Source of the DNA: Aurelia coerulea
Taxonomy: Eukaryota; Cnidaria; Scyphozoa; Semaeostomeae; Ulmaridae
Length of the DNA: 64,000 nucleotides
Direction of reading: 5' to 3'
Assembly: GCA_039566865.1 (NCBI GenBank)
Contig: CM076949.1
Coordinates: forward strand, 22,110,501-22,174,500
This document shows positions 12,086 through 23,566 of this stretch, piece after piece (position 1 is the first letter of the stretch; every line of letters starts with the position of its first letter). Under the pieces are notes generated by a model that saw nothing but the letters and a program-made list of their open reading frames with translations, searched no databases and was not told the DNA's origin. Both the position numbers and the translations under genes were made by a program.

Positions 12086-12303
12086 AGTCCAAAGTGCCCT
12101 GGAAAAGTAGATCAACCCCACGACAGAAAAGAAAAACATACACGCGACATCAGACTTTGGAGCTGGAAAAAGAATTTCTCTTTAATCAGTATTTAACCAA
12201 AGAGCGACGGCGGGAGCTATCAAATAGCCTCGGCTTGACTGAGAGGCAGATCAAGATCTGGTTTCAAAACAGGAGGATGAAACAGCGAAGGACGAACAAA
12301 TAG
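12086..12303 (+). CDS. Hox-class homeobox gene, terminal coding exon
   Basis: Encodes a complete 60-residue homeodomain (12118-12297) followed by one Lys and a stop codon. Visible hallmarks are [13 protein letters not shown] in helix 1, LTERQ before helix 3, and [10 protein letters not shown] with Trp48, Phe49, Gln50 and Asn51, the DNA-contacting ANTP-class signature. Position 56 is Gln rather than the Trp of central Hox proteins. Eight residues upstream lies a lone VPWK motif, resembling the reduced hexapeptide Trp of posterior Hox proteins, where PBC/Exd-type cofactors bind. The exon starts after TTATCATAG; the acceptor could be 12085 or 12087 (phase 1 or 0). Upstream coding exons are not recognisable in the 12 kb to the left, so the gene is partial here. 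It is a nuclear DNA-binding transcription factor; the posterior-like assignment is inference. Confidence 0.9.
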
Positions 12304-12425
12304 AGCCTTCTGGTCACATACAAGGATCACCAGTTTCCTTCATCTCTGTTTTTGGCTGTGCACATGGCTGGGACAGTTCAAAAAGAGGCTGACCTCTCAG
12401 AGGAAATGTCTGGAGACGCCCAGAG

Positions 12426-12949
12426 AGCATAGGTTCCTAATCTTTAAAAAGGTTGGTGTAAAATTCAGTTACTTATTTCTTTGAATTGAATGACGTCAGA
12501 GAAACTTCAGCTATTTCTCTATAATTCTACCGTTGGACTTTTCTGAAATCTTCAATATTTTCAGAATTAGAGTGTTTTTTCAAGTTTTTCAAGAATTCAA
12601 GAACAATTTTCAAAAAAACTTAAAACCATCGTAATTTCTACACTGTTTGACGTAACATGAAATAGTTTCGAAGAAAACCATAGTTTATGAACGCCTACAA
12701 TATGGTATCAAGCAAAGGTCTGTCATTTTTCTGGTTTATGATTTAGAAATTTGATGACGTCACACCCTCAAATGAGTTAAAATGTAACATACGCTGAAAT
12801 TTCAAAAAATATTGAAAACTTCTGAAAAGTCCAACGGTAGAATAAAGATAAGTAACTAAAGTTTTTTCAAACCATTCAGTCAGAAGAAATAGATCACAGA
12901 ATTTTACACCCACCTTTTTACGCTGAGTTAAAGATTTGGAAGCCATGCT
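12426..12949. repeat. Mutator-like MITE family B, copy 1
   Basis: 524-bp foldback element. Ends are AGCATAGGTTCC on the left and GGAAGCCATGCT on the right, flanked by the perfect 9-bp duplication CGCCCAGAG (12417-12425 and 12950-12958). A 9-bp duplication is typical of Mutator/MULE elements. It lies about 120 bp beyond the homeobox stop codon, probably in or near the 3' UTR. Confidence 0.8.
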
Positions 12950-12958
12950 CGCCCAGAG

Positions 12959-13883
12959 TCGGTTATCGTTGATCAAAGTCATGCAATAAAAGCCTGGGAC
13001 AAAAGACTGTGCTTTAATTTCAGCATCCAGCAATTTTTTACCACCTGACAAGAAAAGCCACTGCTCCCCGAATATCAAAGCAATTATATTGAAAACTGTC
13101 TTGTTTTATTGCCAATATGTTCAATTAGGTTCAGTAATTTACCCGGCTTAATCGGCCATTCCTTGAAGCGGATTTCTCGAGAAAATCCGTTATAATTTCA
13201 GAACGGAGTGGCCAATTTTAGTCAGGTAAATTTTAAAATGGATTTGAACATGTCTAGCATCAAACTATATTTTGCCAATATCATCGTCTTGATATCCAGG
13301 GAGCCATGACTTTTCAAACGGGGATTGCTTTTATTGACTTACCCGGTAATCAAAGGAAATGTTCTTAAAGCAGCTTGTTCTATTTATATCTCTAAAAATC
13401 CTCATGAAAGAGTCCGAACTAGAGTCTCTACCTTCCGGATGCCAGCAATTCAACTGGCCTAACGAATTATGACCTGGTAGTTGTGCCAAACTTCAGACGG
13501 GTCCGATAGGTGACAGAATGATTTCAGAAAGCCCGAGATCCGTTATCTAAAGACACAGAAATGCGTAAATTATTTTATTTGGAAGAATCCCAAACTTGAT
13601 TCAAAGTTGCTGAAACACTCTTCCTTCAGATTTATCGTAAATTTCCTAGTACTTTTTCCTGGATTTGAGGGCAGATTTTTCTCGGATGTGCTTTATCTGA
13701 TTTTGAACGGCTAGTCTTAGGTGAAAGTTGCCTTGATGCTGTGTTGAGTGAAAAGAACAAATTCAATTTAAAAGGTCATTTTCATCAAATTAAAGGGACA
13801 CTGTATTGGTTAAGATGTTACGATAAAATAATTGTGTTGCGCGAGCTTTCTGAATTGGATTCAACATTCGACTTCTGCGATAA
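12959..13883. other. No gene seen
   Basis: AT-rich sequence with no exon, RNA gene or full repeat that I can support. Confidence 0.35.
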
Positions 13884-14256
13884 ACACATCTACCTCAGGC
13901 ATTTTATTTATTTGGTCCAGAAGCTGAGCAGTACGTGTTTTAATTACACCCAAAAAGTAAGAGAATTGAATCGCCTCCCAATTGGCTTTTGAACCAAATA
14001 AATAAAATGCCCGAGGTAGATGTGTAGATATATCCTTCTTCTTTTGATCTATGCTCATATTTGCTCTTAAAAACAATTTCTTGAATGCACAACGAGCGAG
14101 CTAGCTACCTAGGTTTCAGAGAAACTTTTGCGGTTTTGCTTCTTTTGAATTACTGGTTGAGTTTTTTCTTTGTCTGCAATCGTTATTCGCTTTGAATTGC
14201 GATGTCAATCAAAAGCAACTGATGCTATTGTCTTATGAAATATTTCCTTGTTCTCT
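13884..14256. repeat. hAT-like MITE family A, left-truncated
   Basis: Begins in the central spacer (TACCTCAGGCATTTTATTTA) and continues through the right arm to a degenerate terminus near TTTCCTTGTT. The left arm is missing. Confidence 0.6.
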
Positions 14257-14311
14257 TATGCAATGCTTTCAATCAAGATGCAAACCGTGTGACTTCACAG
14301 ATTATAACACA

Positions 14312-14785
14312 GGGCTCAAATCTTTAAAAAGGTCGGTGTAAAATTCTATCACAGTTTTCTTTGAATTTAATGGCTTGGAAAGAACTTAGGGTTTTTGCTG
14401 TAATTCTGCCGTGGAAATTTATTGATATTTTAATCAATTTCAAAAAGGCGGCTTTTATTACATTTGAGGCTATGACGTCATCAAATTTCTAAATCCTAAA
14501 CTAGAAAAGCTACAGATTTCTGCTTTGCACCATATTGTTGACCTTGATAGACTATGGTTTTTTTTAAGGTTATATCATTTTGCCTCTATTTGTTTAGGAT
14601 TTACGATGATTTATATATTTTTTTTAATTTTCCATGATTTTTTCAAAAACGACGAAGCTGCCGTCATTTTGAAAAAATCAAGATATCAAAAAGTTTTAAT
14701 GGCAGATTTATAGCAAAGTACCATAATTTCCTTTCAAGTCATCCAATTCAAAAGGAAAATTTTATAGAATTTTACATCCACATAG
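14312..14785. repeat. Mutator-like MITE subfamily C, right-truncated
   Basis: Matches the 10482-10991 element in inverted orientation of its centre: GGCTCAAATCTTTAAAAAGG near the left end and GAATTTTACATCCAC near the right. It lacks the right terminal repeat. Confidence 0.55.
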
Positions 14786-14847
14786 AATTTCATGTTTTTT
14801 TCAAGAATATGCGAGTCAGCTCATCATCATCTCCATGATTTTTTGCA

Positions 14848-14939
14848 TGCATCGAGATTACTGAGGTTTGCCTAATTCTGTTCTTTTGGATTATTATATT
14901 TATCCAATCAGCACCACGACAATGTGTCTTTAATTCACA
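14848..14939. repeat. piggyBac-like MITE family G, right half
   Basis: The last 92 bp of family G (ATCCAATCAGCACCACGACA, ending ATGTGTCT), followed by TTAA at 14940-14943. The left half is missing. Confidence 0.6.
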
Positions 14940-15027
14940 AGAGGACAAGGTTCTCCCTGTTGTGAGACAATTGATTCAAACCAAACAGTAGGCAGCCAAT
15001 CAAACTGGCACATCACACCGCACAACC

Positions 15028-15616
15028 TAACAAGGACAGATTTTGTAAGACAACAGCATGAGATCCTTTTGTTGACACCTGAATTCAAAGCGATTAGCCA
15101 CTGCAGACAAAGGAAATTCTCTCAACCAGAAATTCAAAACAAACAGTTTCTCCGAAACCCAAGTAGCCAGCGCACTCGTTGTGCATTCCAGAAATTGTTT
15201 TCAAGAGCAAATATGAGCATACATCGAAAGAAGAAAGATATATTTACACATTTACCTCGGGCATTTAATTTGTTTTATTCAAAAGTCGATTGGGAAGCGA
15301 TTCAATTCTCTTTTTTTTGGGTGTAATTAAAACACTTACTACTCAGCTTCTGAACCAAAGAAATAAAATGCCCGAGGTAAATATGAAGATATATCCTCCT
15401 TCGTTCGATCTATGCTCATGTTTGCTCTTAAAAACAATTTCTGGAATGCACAACGAGCGAGCTAGCTACCTGGGTTTTCAGAGAAACTCTTGCAGCTTTG
15501 CTTGTTTTGAATTAATTGTTGAGAGATTTTCTTTTGTCTGCAATCGCTAATCGCTTTGAATTGCGGTGTCAATCAAAACCAACTCGTACTATTGTCTTAC
15601 CAAATCTGTCCTTGTT
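15028..15616. repeat. hAT-like MITE family A, full length with 8-bp TSD
   Basis: 589 bp, left end TAACAAGGACAGATTTTG, right end CCAAATCTGTCCTTGTT, flanked by perfect 8-bp direct repeats GCACAACC (15020-15027 and 15617-15624). The 8-bp duplication supports hAT-superfamily origin. It contains no transposase frame. Confidence 0.8.
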
Positions 15617-15624
15617 GCACAACC

Positions 15625-17409
15625 CCTTACTTAGTCCAACGGCTTATTACGGCACTTTACTTTTACGCCAATGATTATCACTATTTTGGCAATGAATAGA
15701 TTCTTTGGTTCAGGGAGTTTAATCTTCTGAATTTTTGGCACTGTAGGTGCTCATCCTCTGCCAGTAGGCCCACCATCGAAGGCCAAATAGGTTCAAACGT
15801 GTTATAATAGTTATAATAGAAACATAATCTGGCAAAGTACACCCTTAAGAATTCACAGAGTGGGACTGAAATCTGACTAAGTGTAGGGAAGGGTCGCTTT
15901 CCTGTTGAAGGATGCATTCCAAATAAAAGTAGCTCCCTTATTTCAAACCATCACACTAGTATTCGCGGTAGCATTAACCTGCCTGCAGATTCGGCTGGTT
16001 TTTACGAAATGGAACTGAGTTTAATGGAATATCCAAAATTCATTCATCATTTTTGACTCACGGGTACAAAGTAGAGGTAAGTATATGGGAGATGGGGTTG
16101 GGAAACTTTCCTGTCCCCTGTGGACTTTGGTATTGTTTTTTTAACAAACAGTGATTGTTTCTGCGATTGTTTTCTAACAAGCGAAGCTTGTGATTATGCC
16201 TTGCGACAGTGCTTGTTTCCAGTGCAAGGATTGTTTGAAAGCTCTGTTTGATTGGGCGGAAGAACAGTAAACAAATCGATTGTTTGAATATAGCATAATG
16301 ACGTCGATTGCCTCAATAAGCACTGGCATAAAGAAGGCGAGTAACCTTTGTCGGAGTAATTAGATTGATAAGCAATTAGACGATGGAAGAGAAGAAAATT
16401 TGACAAGATCAATGTTTTGGACTCAGCAGGTGTGATCCAATTATCAGACAAGGGAAATAGGATACCTTTTCGTAATGCATTGCCTTTTTAAGTCTGTACT
16501 TTGATTTCAGCAACCAACAATTTTCTCTTCTATTTTTATCGAGACTGATCTCACAGGCATGAATAACAGAAATCTTGTCGAAAGTTACCATTGGCCGACA
16601 ATTGCGAACTTTATTCTTTGCAGTTTCTCAATTTTTAGAGGGGAGGAAAAAATAATTTGTTCCCTTAACAGTGGGCAGCACATTTTGTGTCTGAGACGCC
16701 CCAGAACTCTTACATACTGTTGCCTATAAAATATAACATTACGTCCTGGGGAACTAGATTTGCTACTGCTACCTGTTAGAAAAGAAATTAAACTGAAAAA
16801 ACATTCTAATGAATACAAGCAAAGGTAAAAATTTGGCCAAGGAAATTCGCTGTCTCTAACTAAAATGTTTTGCCAAAAGTCCGTGACTCACCCGAAGGTT
16901 TTCTTTGATCTTATTTTCAGCAGTAATATCCGTCTGAGCTGAGGTATGTCTTCTGTTTAGCACATGTCAAGAAGATAAGAATTGGACTGCTTGTAAATAG
17001 TTGTTTATTTAAATTAATCAAACAACATTTTATGAAATATTAAAGAATGATTTAAAATCATGTTGCCTCTGTTTGGTCTCTTATATCTGAGGATTTGTTC
17101 TTTGTGCCACGAGAAAATCGACTGCATGCTTTGTATTTATGGGGAACTTTTTGTGAAATGAGGAAATGTTCTTTGACTGATATTATTTTTCAAGCGATTA
17201 AAATTTTGTATAAAGTAGATGGACTAATGTACCTTAATTATTGACACCATCCTTTATCTATGTGTAGTAGTCGAGCAAAAGGCAAATTTTCGTACGTATT
17301 TCGACCAGCGAATTGCATACGTTCCAAGCCGTAAATAGAGAATATCCATGGCACATCTTTTTATTAGTTCATCTACTTGCAATTCAACCTGAAGGACGAG
17401 TTTTGTAAA
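15625..17409. other. About 1.8 kb with no recognisable gene
   Basis: Several short minus-strand frames (15681-15917, 16194-16451, 16585-16818) have no domain and no coherent splice phases between them. I see nothing else of note. Confidence 0.35.
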
Positions 17410-17609
17410 ACAAAAGATACAGATTTGATCAAGACAAAGCGATTTGCAGCCCCAAGAATAGATTTCTCACCTTCTGTGCACCCAACCATAATGTTTGTTT
17501 TGATTTGATTGAGTGCGCTCAGAGGTGTGAAATCTATTATTCAGAAAGACAAACCGCTTTGTCTTCTCAGAACCCTGAATCTTTTGTAATACACGATTTG
17601 CTCTTGCTA
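17410..17609. repeat. Dispersed repeat family J copy
   Basis: Shares the TAGATTTCTCACCTTC and GAGTGCGCTCAGAGGTGTGA region with the copies at 5.2 and 11.9 kb. It directly adjoins the hAT-like element that follows. Confidence 0.4.
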
Positions 17610-17617
17610 CATGCAAC

Positions 17618-18212
17618 AACAAGGACAGATCTGGTAAGACAATAGCATGAGTTGGTTTTGATTGACACCGCAATTCAAAGCGATTAGCGATCGCAGACAA
17701 AGGGAATTCTCTCAACCAGTAATTCAAAACAAACAGAGCCGCAAAAGTTTCTCTGAGACCCAAGTAGGTAGCTCGCTTGTTGTGCATTCCAGAAAGTGTT
17801 TTTAAGAGCAAACATGAGCATATATCGAAAGAAGAAGGATATATCTACAGATCTACGACGAACATTTAATTTGTTTGGTTCAAAAGCCGATTGGGAGGCG
17901 ATTCAATTCTCTGATCTTTTTGGGTGTAATAAAAACACTTACTGCTCGGCTTCTGAACCAAAGAAATAAAATGCCCTGGGTAACTGTGTAGATATATCCT
18001 TCTTCTTTCGATAAATGCTAATGTTTGCTCTTAAAAACAATTTCTGGAATGCACAACGAGCGCGCTAGCTACCTGGGTTTCAGAGAAACTTTTGCAGCTT
18101 TGTTTGTTTTGAATTTATGGTTGAGAGAATTTCCTTTGTCTGCAGTCGCTAATTGCTTTGAATTCAGGTGTCAACGAAAGTATCTCTTGCTTTTGTCTTT
18201 CTGTCCTTGTTA
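17618..18212. repeat. hAT-like MITE family A, full length with 8-bp TSD
   Basis: 595 bp with AACAAGGACAG / CTGTCCTTGTTA ends, flanked by CATGCAAC on both sides (17610-17617 and 18213-18220). The minus-strand left arm keeps open the short frame that recurs in other copies. Confidence 0.8.
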
Positions 18213-18642
18213 CATGCAACACAAGCTATTTAGGCACCAAAATCTTCGGCCTACGACTTGGTTTGCTTACGCTGGTGGTGCATTGGCAAATCCACTGTAG
18301 AAATCGTTGTTCTCATAATTAATTTTTCTAGCAATTAGACTGAGGGTGATGAAATATTCTTTTTGTTTCAAAATTCCCAGTAGAGCGATCATCCGATAAG
18401 AAATGATTACATGACAAAATTTCGCCGAAACGACCTGTAATATTGACAGTAATAGTTCATATTGTGATGAGACGACTTGTCTCAGTCAATTACAGCATTA
18501 GAAGTCATTTATCAAAATGAAAAGCCCATAAAATGTCGACCTCGTTTTCAGGCTTTTGTTTGGCCTTGTTTCTGCCCGAGGCAGATTCCATGGTAACAGT
18601 CATCTCGATCTTCAATTCACATTCACAGAGAACTTTTACCTA
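18213..18642. other. No gene seen
   Basis: Unrecognised AT-rich sequence. Confidence 0.35.
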
Positions 18643-18810
18643 CCCTGGGTGCCAGAGCCTCGGAATGAATGAATGAATGAATGAATGAATGAATGAATGA
18701 ATGAATGAATGAATAAGGGAAGGGAAGGAAAGGAAAAGAAAGGAAATGGGAAGAGAAGGAAAGGAAAGAAGGGAGGGAAGGAAAGGAGGGATGAAGAAAA
18801 AGTCCTCCAA
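18643..18810. repeat. (AATG)n microsatellite with purine-rich flank
   Basis: About thirteen AATG/GAAT units at 18663-18714, followed by a GGAAA-type purine tract to about 18800. Just before it (18646-18660) is CCTGGGTGCCAGAGCC, the terminal motif of the small foldback element at 51083-51230, so the microsatellite probably grew inside or beside such an element. Confidence 0.85.
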
Positions 18811-19740
18811 ATCTTGCGATAATCCAACTTGATTAAGTATGCGATGTACCCAAGTGTTAGGGACAAGTAATATTTTCAAAATCATTTAAAAAAGTATCCA
18901 TTGTTTTCTTTCTATTCAACAAATTAACGAAAATTGATGAAATTTCAAGTCCATTATCTTGTTGAGGCTTCAACTGAACTGTTGAGATTTGTCTCATAAT
19001 TCTAGATATGCGTTATTCATTCTGAAATCAAGATTTAACCAAACTCCTATTTTTCAACTTGCTGGAAAATCGTGGAAAAATCACTCTCCTCTGCAAAGGT
19101 TTGAAATTAATGAGATTTATTGATGAGAGTTTGCTGATTTGCTGCGCCGAAGCGCTCGTTGCGCCTTCTGTGCGCCAATTCCTCTCTTCGTGGCTGTGAT
19201 CCCTCCCAAAAGCCCACCCTCCTAAGCCTCTGCGGAGGAGAGTGCCAAAAATGGGCTGTTCACTCTCACGTAAATTTAGAATATTTTATGCTCAGCATTG
19301 ACGAGAGAACGGTTTCTGTATCATTTGAAGGCTAACAACACGCAATTTTTCCATTTTCATGAAGTGGATTAAACTGAGCTACGCACTTATGCAGGGTTTT
19401 TCAGAAAAAGCGCAAGCAAGCTGTAATTGAAAAATGCAAGTCTTCTTTCGGAATATTGGGTTTACGCGTAGGCGCTACAGCTTTGGTTGAAAGCTCGGTT
19501 TCCAACAAACAGTCTCTGCGACGGAAGGTGAATGGTGCAAGTGTTCTTAAAGAATCTTTTAACTGATACTGCACGTTGAAGAAGCGATGCTTGAACATAG
19601 ACTTATGACGATGAGTCTCTCGTTTCCCTATGCTCTTTGACTTGATGATGGCGCTTCGGTCAACAGAGCAAGGTTTAGTTGGCCTCTTTAGCCCAGGGCC
19701 TATAGGACGAGAGATTATAGTCATTTTTGTCCAGTTTTAC
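18811..19740. other. No supported gene
   Basis: A 107-codon minus-strand frame (19401-19724) overlaps sequence (19600-19690) shared with the foldback at 20549-20759, so I do not call it a gene. Otherwise unrecognised. Confidence 0.35.
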
Positions 19741-19860
19741 AGCCTAGGGAAATGAGTCCCTCAGTGGAGCGACAACAACAACAACAACAATTCAACTCAA
19801 TTAGATGAGCGTAACTAGAGGGTCCTTATGTAGTGAGGCTAGCTTGAACACAGGTTAAAC
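19741..19860. repeat. Unoccupied relative of the LTR-element insertion site
   Basis: Contains GAGCGACAACAACAACAACA, then ATTCAAC, TCAATTAGAT and GAGCGTAA in one continuous run. The two flanks of the gypsy element at 55.2-62.1 kb match the sequence on either side of TCAATTAGAT, with the element in place of those ten bases. It is a dispersed repeat of unknown class. Confidence 0.6.
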
Positions 19861-20548
19861 AGTAGCTGCTGATAACAATAGACAAGACAAGCTTCCCGCT
19901 ATGCAGATATATATTTTGTGTTATCAAAGATTGATAGTTTCTTGCGAAGAGTGGTTTTCAAATGAATACTTTAATTGTTGCTAAAACAAGGTGTTGTATT
20001 GCAGCCACCATGTGGAAAGGATATAACATTGATGTTGTTAACCAAATAAACAAATTCTATATTTCCTCAAACACGCTGTTGCTAATTTTTTAAACCTCTT
20101 GTCCACTACTTTTTCTTTTTCGAGTAAAAGTTTTGTAATTTATGGCAGTAATTTACAACTATCTGACAAGTTTCAAGCAAAATGTGGCTTTAGGAATTAA
20201 GGCCTCCTATAGGGCTGTTTAAACGCTAAACACGAATTTTTGAGTTTAAGAGCTAATAGACAAAGAAATATTTTACATGAGCTTATCGGAAGAATATTTT
20301 GAACCTAATACGGCATTCACACTGACATAGTTAAACCAGCTTTCTCTAAACCAGGTTAATTTCAACCAATCAAATGCATGCAGGTTGTTGGATTAACCAA
20401 TTAAAAAGCCCCATTCCATAACCTAGTGCAAGTGTGAACTGGGTATGATAAACTGAGATTTTAGCAGATAAATTCTTTATTCGAATGCTCGGTAGAGGAC
20501 TCTATCGTTGTCATCGAAAGAAGATTTCGCTAAAGATGGCGGTGAGGA
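19861..20548. other. No gene seen
   Basis: Unrecognised AT-rich sequence. Confidence 0.35.
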
Positions 20549-20759
20549 CTAGACTTATGACGATGAATCCCTTGTATCCCTGCGGAATGTTGCTCAACAG
20601 GGACTCATATTGAAACAGTTAAAAAGCTGACCCTATCTTCTGCATTCGATCGATCGAATCTGGATCGAACGTCTTAATAATATGAGTCTCTGTTGACCGA
20701 AGCGCCATCTTGAAGTCAAAGAGCACAGGGAAACAAGAGACTCATCGTCATAAGTCTAG
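20549..20759. repeat. Small foldback element (family L)
   Basis: 211 bp with inverted ends CTAGACTTATGACGATGAAT / ...GACTCATCGTCATAAGTCTAG. Part of one arm recurs at 19600-19690 and a diverged version at 50870-50960. GTGAG occurs beside both ends but not symmetrically, so the class is undetermined. Confidence 0.6.
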
Positions 20760-21195
20760 GTGAGCCTCTTTACTAAAAGATGCATTGCATTCCATTTGTG
20801 CATCTTAATTTTTCTATGGGGATTCGATCGAAAAACGCAATGCATCATGTCAAAAATAGTATTCCTCGCCGCTATATTCAGCGTAATCGTCCATTGACGT
20901 TACTGATTCTGTATGAAATTATTGATTCATTAGTAATGAACCACCTTAACTCAGATCCTAAAATTTAAATTGTTTATGACCCTCTAAGGATAGTGTGCGG
21001 GTCTCTTCTATCATCTATGCCCAAATTAGAAGCTTAACCAAGGCCCCCGACGAGATCGGAAAAGTGGGGGGCAACTTGATACAAAAAATTACCACAGCAC
21101 AACATGATGAGCTGCCTTTCAGAACGGTATCATTTGCAAAAAGTGGGGGCCATGGCTCCCTCAGCCCCCCCCCCCCCCCCCCGTCGTCGGAAGCC
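20760..21195. other. No gene seen; poly-C run at 21165-21182
   Basis: A homopolymer run of about 18 C at 21165-21182 makes frames here unreliable. No supported exon. Confidence 0.4.
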
Positions 21196-21694
21196 ATGTT
21201 AACATGCACAAAGAAATTGATCTGGTAATCATCAGTGCTTTTTTGCAGCATGATTCAAATCCAGGCAGCCCTAAAAGAGCTAAATTTGCTAATTTTTAAA
21301 CCAATTGCAAGATCAGCTGTTTGAGAAAGCATTTTGACCCTTGATCTAATGGGCAAAAGAAGGAATTTGCAGATCGGCTGTGTAATCCCATTTTGGTGAT
21401 TTTTCAAATGGGAGTACTTTTTTAAAGGGCTAATATCACCTCTTACGAAAATTTGATGTATGAACATTCTTTCATCGCTGAATTCGATAAGATCACCCAA
21501 AATGCGATATTTTGGCAATGAGTGCCCCCAAAAGCCCCTGAAAGTAGGGGAGGTGCTGAACTTTGGGGGCCAATTAGGTACACTTGTTCGCAAAATATGG
21601 CGTTTTTAACAACATTATCAAATTCAGCGTTAAAGGATCATCTAGTAACCAAGTTTTCGTAAGTGGTGATATTAGCCCTTTAAGACACACTGTA
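21196..21694. repeat. Tc1/mariner-like MITE family D, interrupted by a TTAA element
   Basis: Sequence 21196-21425 matches the right arm of family D up to its GGGAGTACTTTTTT terminus region. The remaining terminal bases (GACACACTGTA) resume at 21684, after the inserted element at 21426-21679. It is therefore an older copy split by a younger insertion. Confidence 0.6.
21426..21679. repeat. piggyBac-like MITE family H, nested
   Basis: 254-bp foldback with ends AGGGCTAATATCACC(T)CTTACG / CGTAAGTGGTGATATTAGCCCT, flanked by TTAA at 21422-21425 and 21680-21683. It sits inside the terminal repeat of a family D element. Confidence 0.75.
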
Positions 21695-22181
21695 GGAAAT
21701 CTGATTTGATTTCCATCAAAAGAGAGCTTTTGTAGACAGAAGTTAGTCGCATACGACACTCTGACGCATGTCTGGTCGTGCGGTTTTACTCCGACACATC
21801 AAAACATAATACATTGAATGTGGTTTGAAGTGCGTATGTGATCACTTTCAAGGACATTGGACTAGAATTATACTTGATAAAGCAGAGGTTGTAAATCTTA
21901 CAACATTTAAATCGTCGGTCCTTGAAGTTACCAAATGCCTTTAAATCACAGTGTCCCGCGTAGACATGTGGTATAGAACATAACTTGACGTATGGACTGT
22001 GTTTCTGACCTGGCTCCGAATTGACTACAAATTACCTGGTATTGCTTTGAATGGTTTACATCCTGTTAGGAGACAGATTTTGTCAGTGTTAGGCCCATTT
22101 CAAAGGTACCACGCCCGGTCGTAAATCGACTGACGATTCTACAGTCAGCTGTTAGCCTCAACCTGCAGCCGTCCTGCAGAT
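21695..22181. other. No gene seen
   Basis: Unrecognised, although its right part may belong to the LINE remnant that follows. Confidence 0.3.
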
Positions 22182-22393
22182 CATTTTGCCCATGTGTTTC
22201 AAAGACAGCGAGAACAGGCAGTAAGAACGCTAAGAAACACCGAAACTGACTTGAAACTGCCTTTGTTTGGAACAGAAAATGGCCAAAAATAATTTGCGTA
22301 TCGAGGGGCGAGTGTTTGGAATGGTCTAAATCACCAAATCAAACTGTCTCCCTCGTTATCAAATTTCAAATTAAAACTAAAGGAAGGTTTATA
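22182..22393 (+). pseudogene. LINE polyprotein C-terminal remnant
   Basis: The frame reads a TLRNTETDLKLP stretch and then FAYRGASVWNGL, the conserved tail of CR1/L2-type reverse transcriptase polyproteins (known pattern: RGAKLWNSLP). An in-frame TAA lies between the two blocks and another TAA ends the frame, so the copy is inactivated or severely truncated. It has no 5' part. Confidence 0.7.
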
Positions 22394-23566
22394 ACAACCA
22401 ATTTCACGATTTCTTTTTTGCAGCAATGTTATTATTTTTTCTTTTGACAGGATTTTTTTCTTTTTAATAGGTTTTCTTTTGTTGCTTATTAACAGTGTAT
22501 TAAGTAGTATTCGATGTTTTTTCTTTCTATTTTAACAGGGCACATTAGTATAAAAAATTAAAAATAATGATAAAATAATAATTCAGCAATCCTCCGCGAG
22601 GAGTATTGAGGCTGCACACAGGCTAAGCTGCATCAGTTAAAGACTCTCTGCTAACCATGATGCCTTGCGCGATGTTGCCGTCCCATAATGCATTGCGAAA
22701 GGACTTTCAAATTATTTGAAAGTCATAGAAGCTAGGCCAGTGCTCTATTTTTGATCACTCCCGTCTATAAATAGTGAGAAGTCAAATTAAGATGGAAACA
22801 GAGAAGAAAATGGGTTGTCCAAGATCTGTTCTTGGGTAGTCTGTTTTCTGTTCTTCGGGTCTTTTATTCAAGCCTGATAGGAGAACCGCAAACATTTACC
22901 GCCGCCATTGCTCGGCTTGTATTCGTGTTGTATTTCCCATATGTGGCGTACAACGCCTAATGATTTTAAGCCTATAAGCCTAAGGGCAGAGGGTCTTTAA
23001 ATATTGGCTTCGGGGTTATCGTTGCCTTTCGGGTAATACTAAGCGATGCAGGACAACCCGATGAGAGACAGGGCAATAGAGATTAAATGATCTAAGAGAT
23101 AATAGTTTGGCATCAGTTTGTGATACCTTAGTTAAATCAAATGCATGTTGGATGTTGCTGGTATCCAATTGCTGTTTCGAGGAGGCTCGATGATAGAGGC
23201 CATTCAGCTACTAAGCAGTGCGATAGGTCTTCGTCCAGTCTGTGTTTTACCTTCGTCTAAGCCACCACGTAATACTCTTGCGAGTACTCGAAAGCATCTC
23301 AGTATTGCAAGAGTATTGGTATTGCATCAAGATCAATGACTTGCCAAATAGATTTGACTTGGATTTGAAAGTGCCAAACCTGGGCCTTTTGCTCTAATTT
23401 CATGAATGATATGTTGGAAAAGATCTCTTCCTGGAAATTTCATGAAATAATGCAAATATTTATCAAATAACTGCAAATTTTCAGCGCAACAACAATAGAC
23501 AATTTTTCCATTGTGTTATGAAGATTAACTGTTGTTCTGATGCATTGTGTTATGAAGATTAACTAA
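22394..23566. other. About 1.2 kb with no recognisable gene
   Basis: T-rich at the left (3' flank of the LINE remnant), then unrecognised. A 20-bp direct repeat (TTGTGTTATGAAGATTAACT) occurs twice at about 23512-23531 and 23545-23564, immediately before the hairpin. Confidence 0.4.

Noticed and set aside
17467..17811. Recurring MLLKTISGMHNER-type small proteins as a gene family
   Set aside because: Each lies in an arm of a hAT-like foldback element with 8-bp duplications, so they are transposon sequence; kept as a finding only for the conserved frame.
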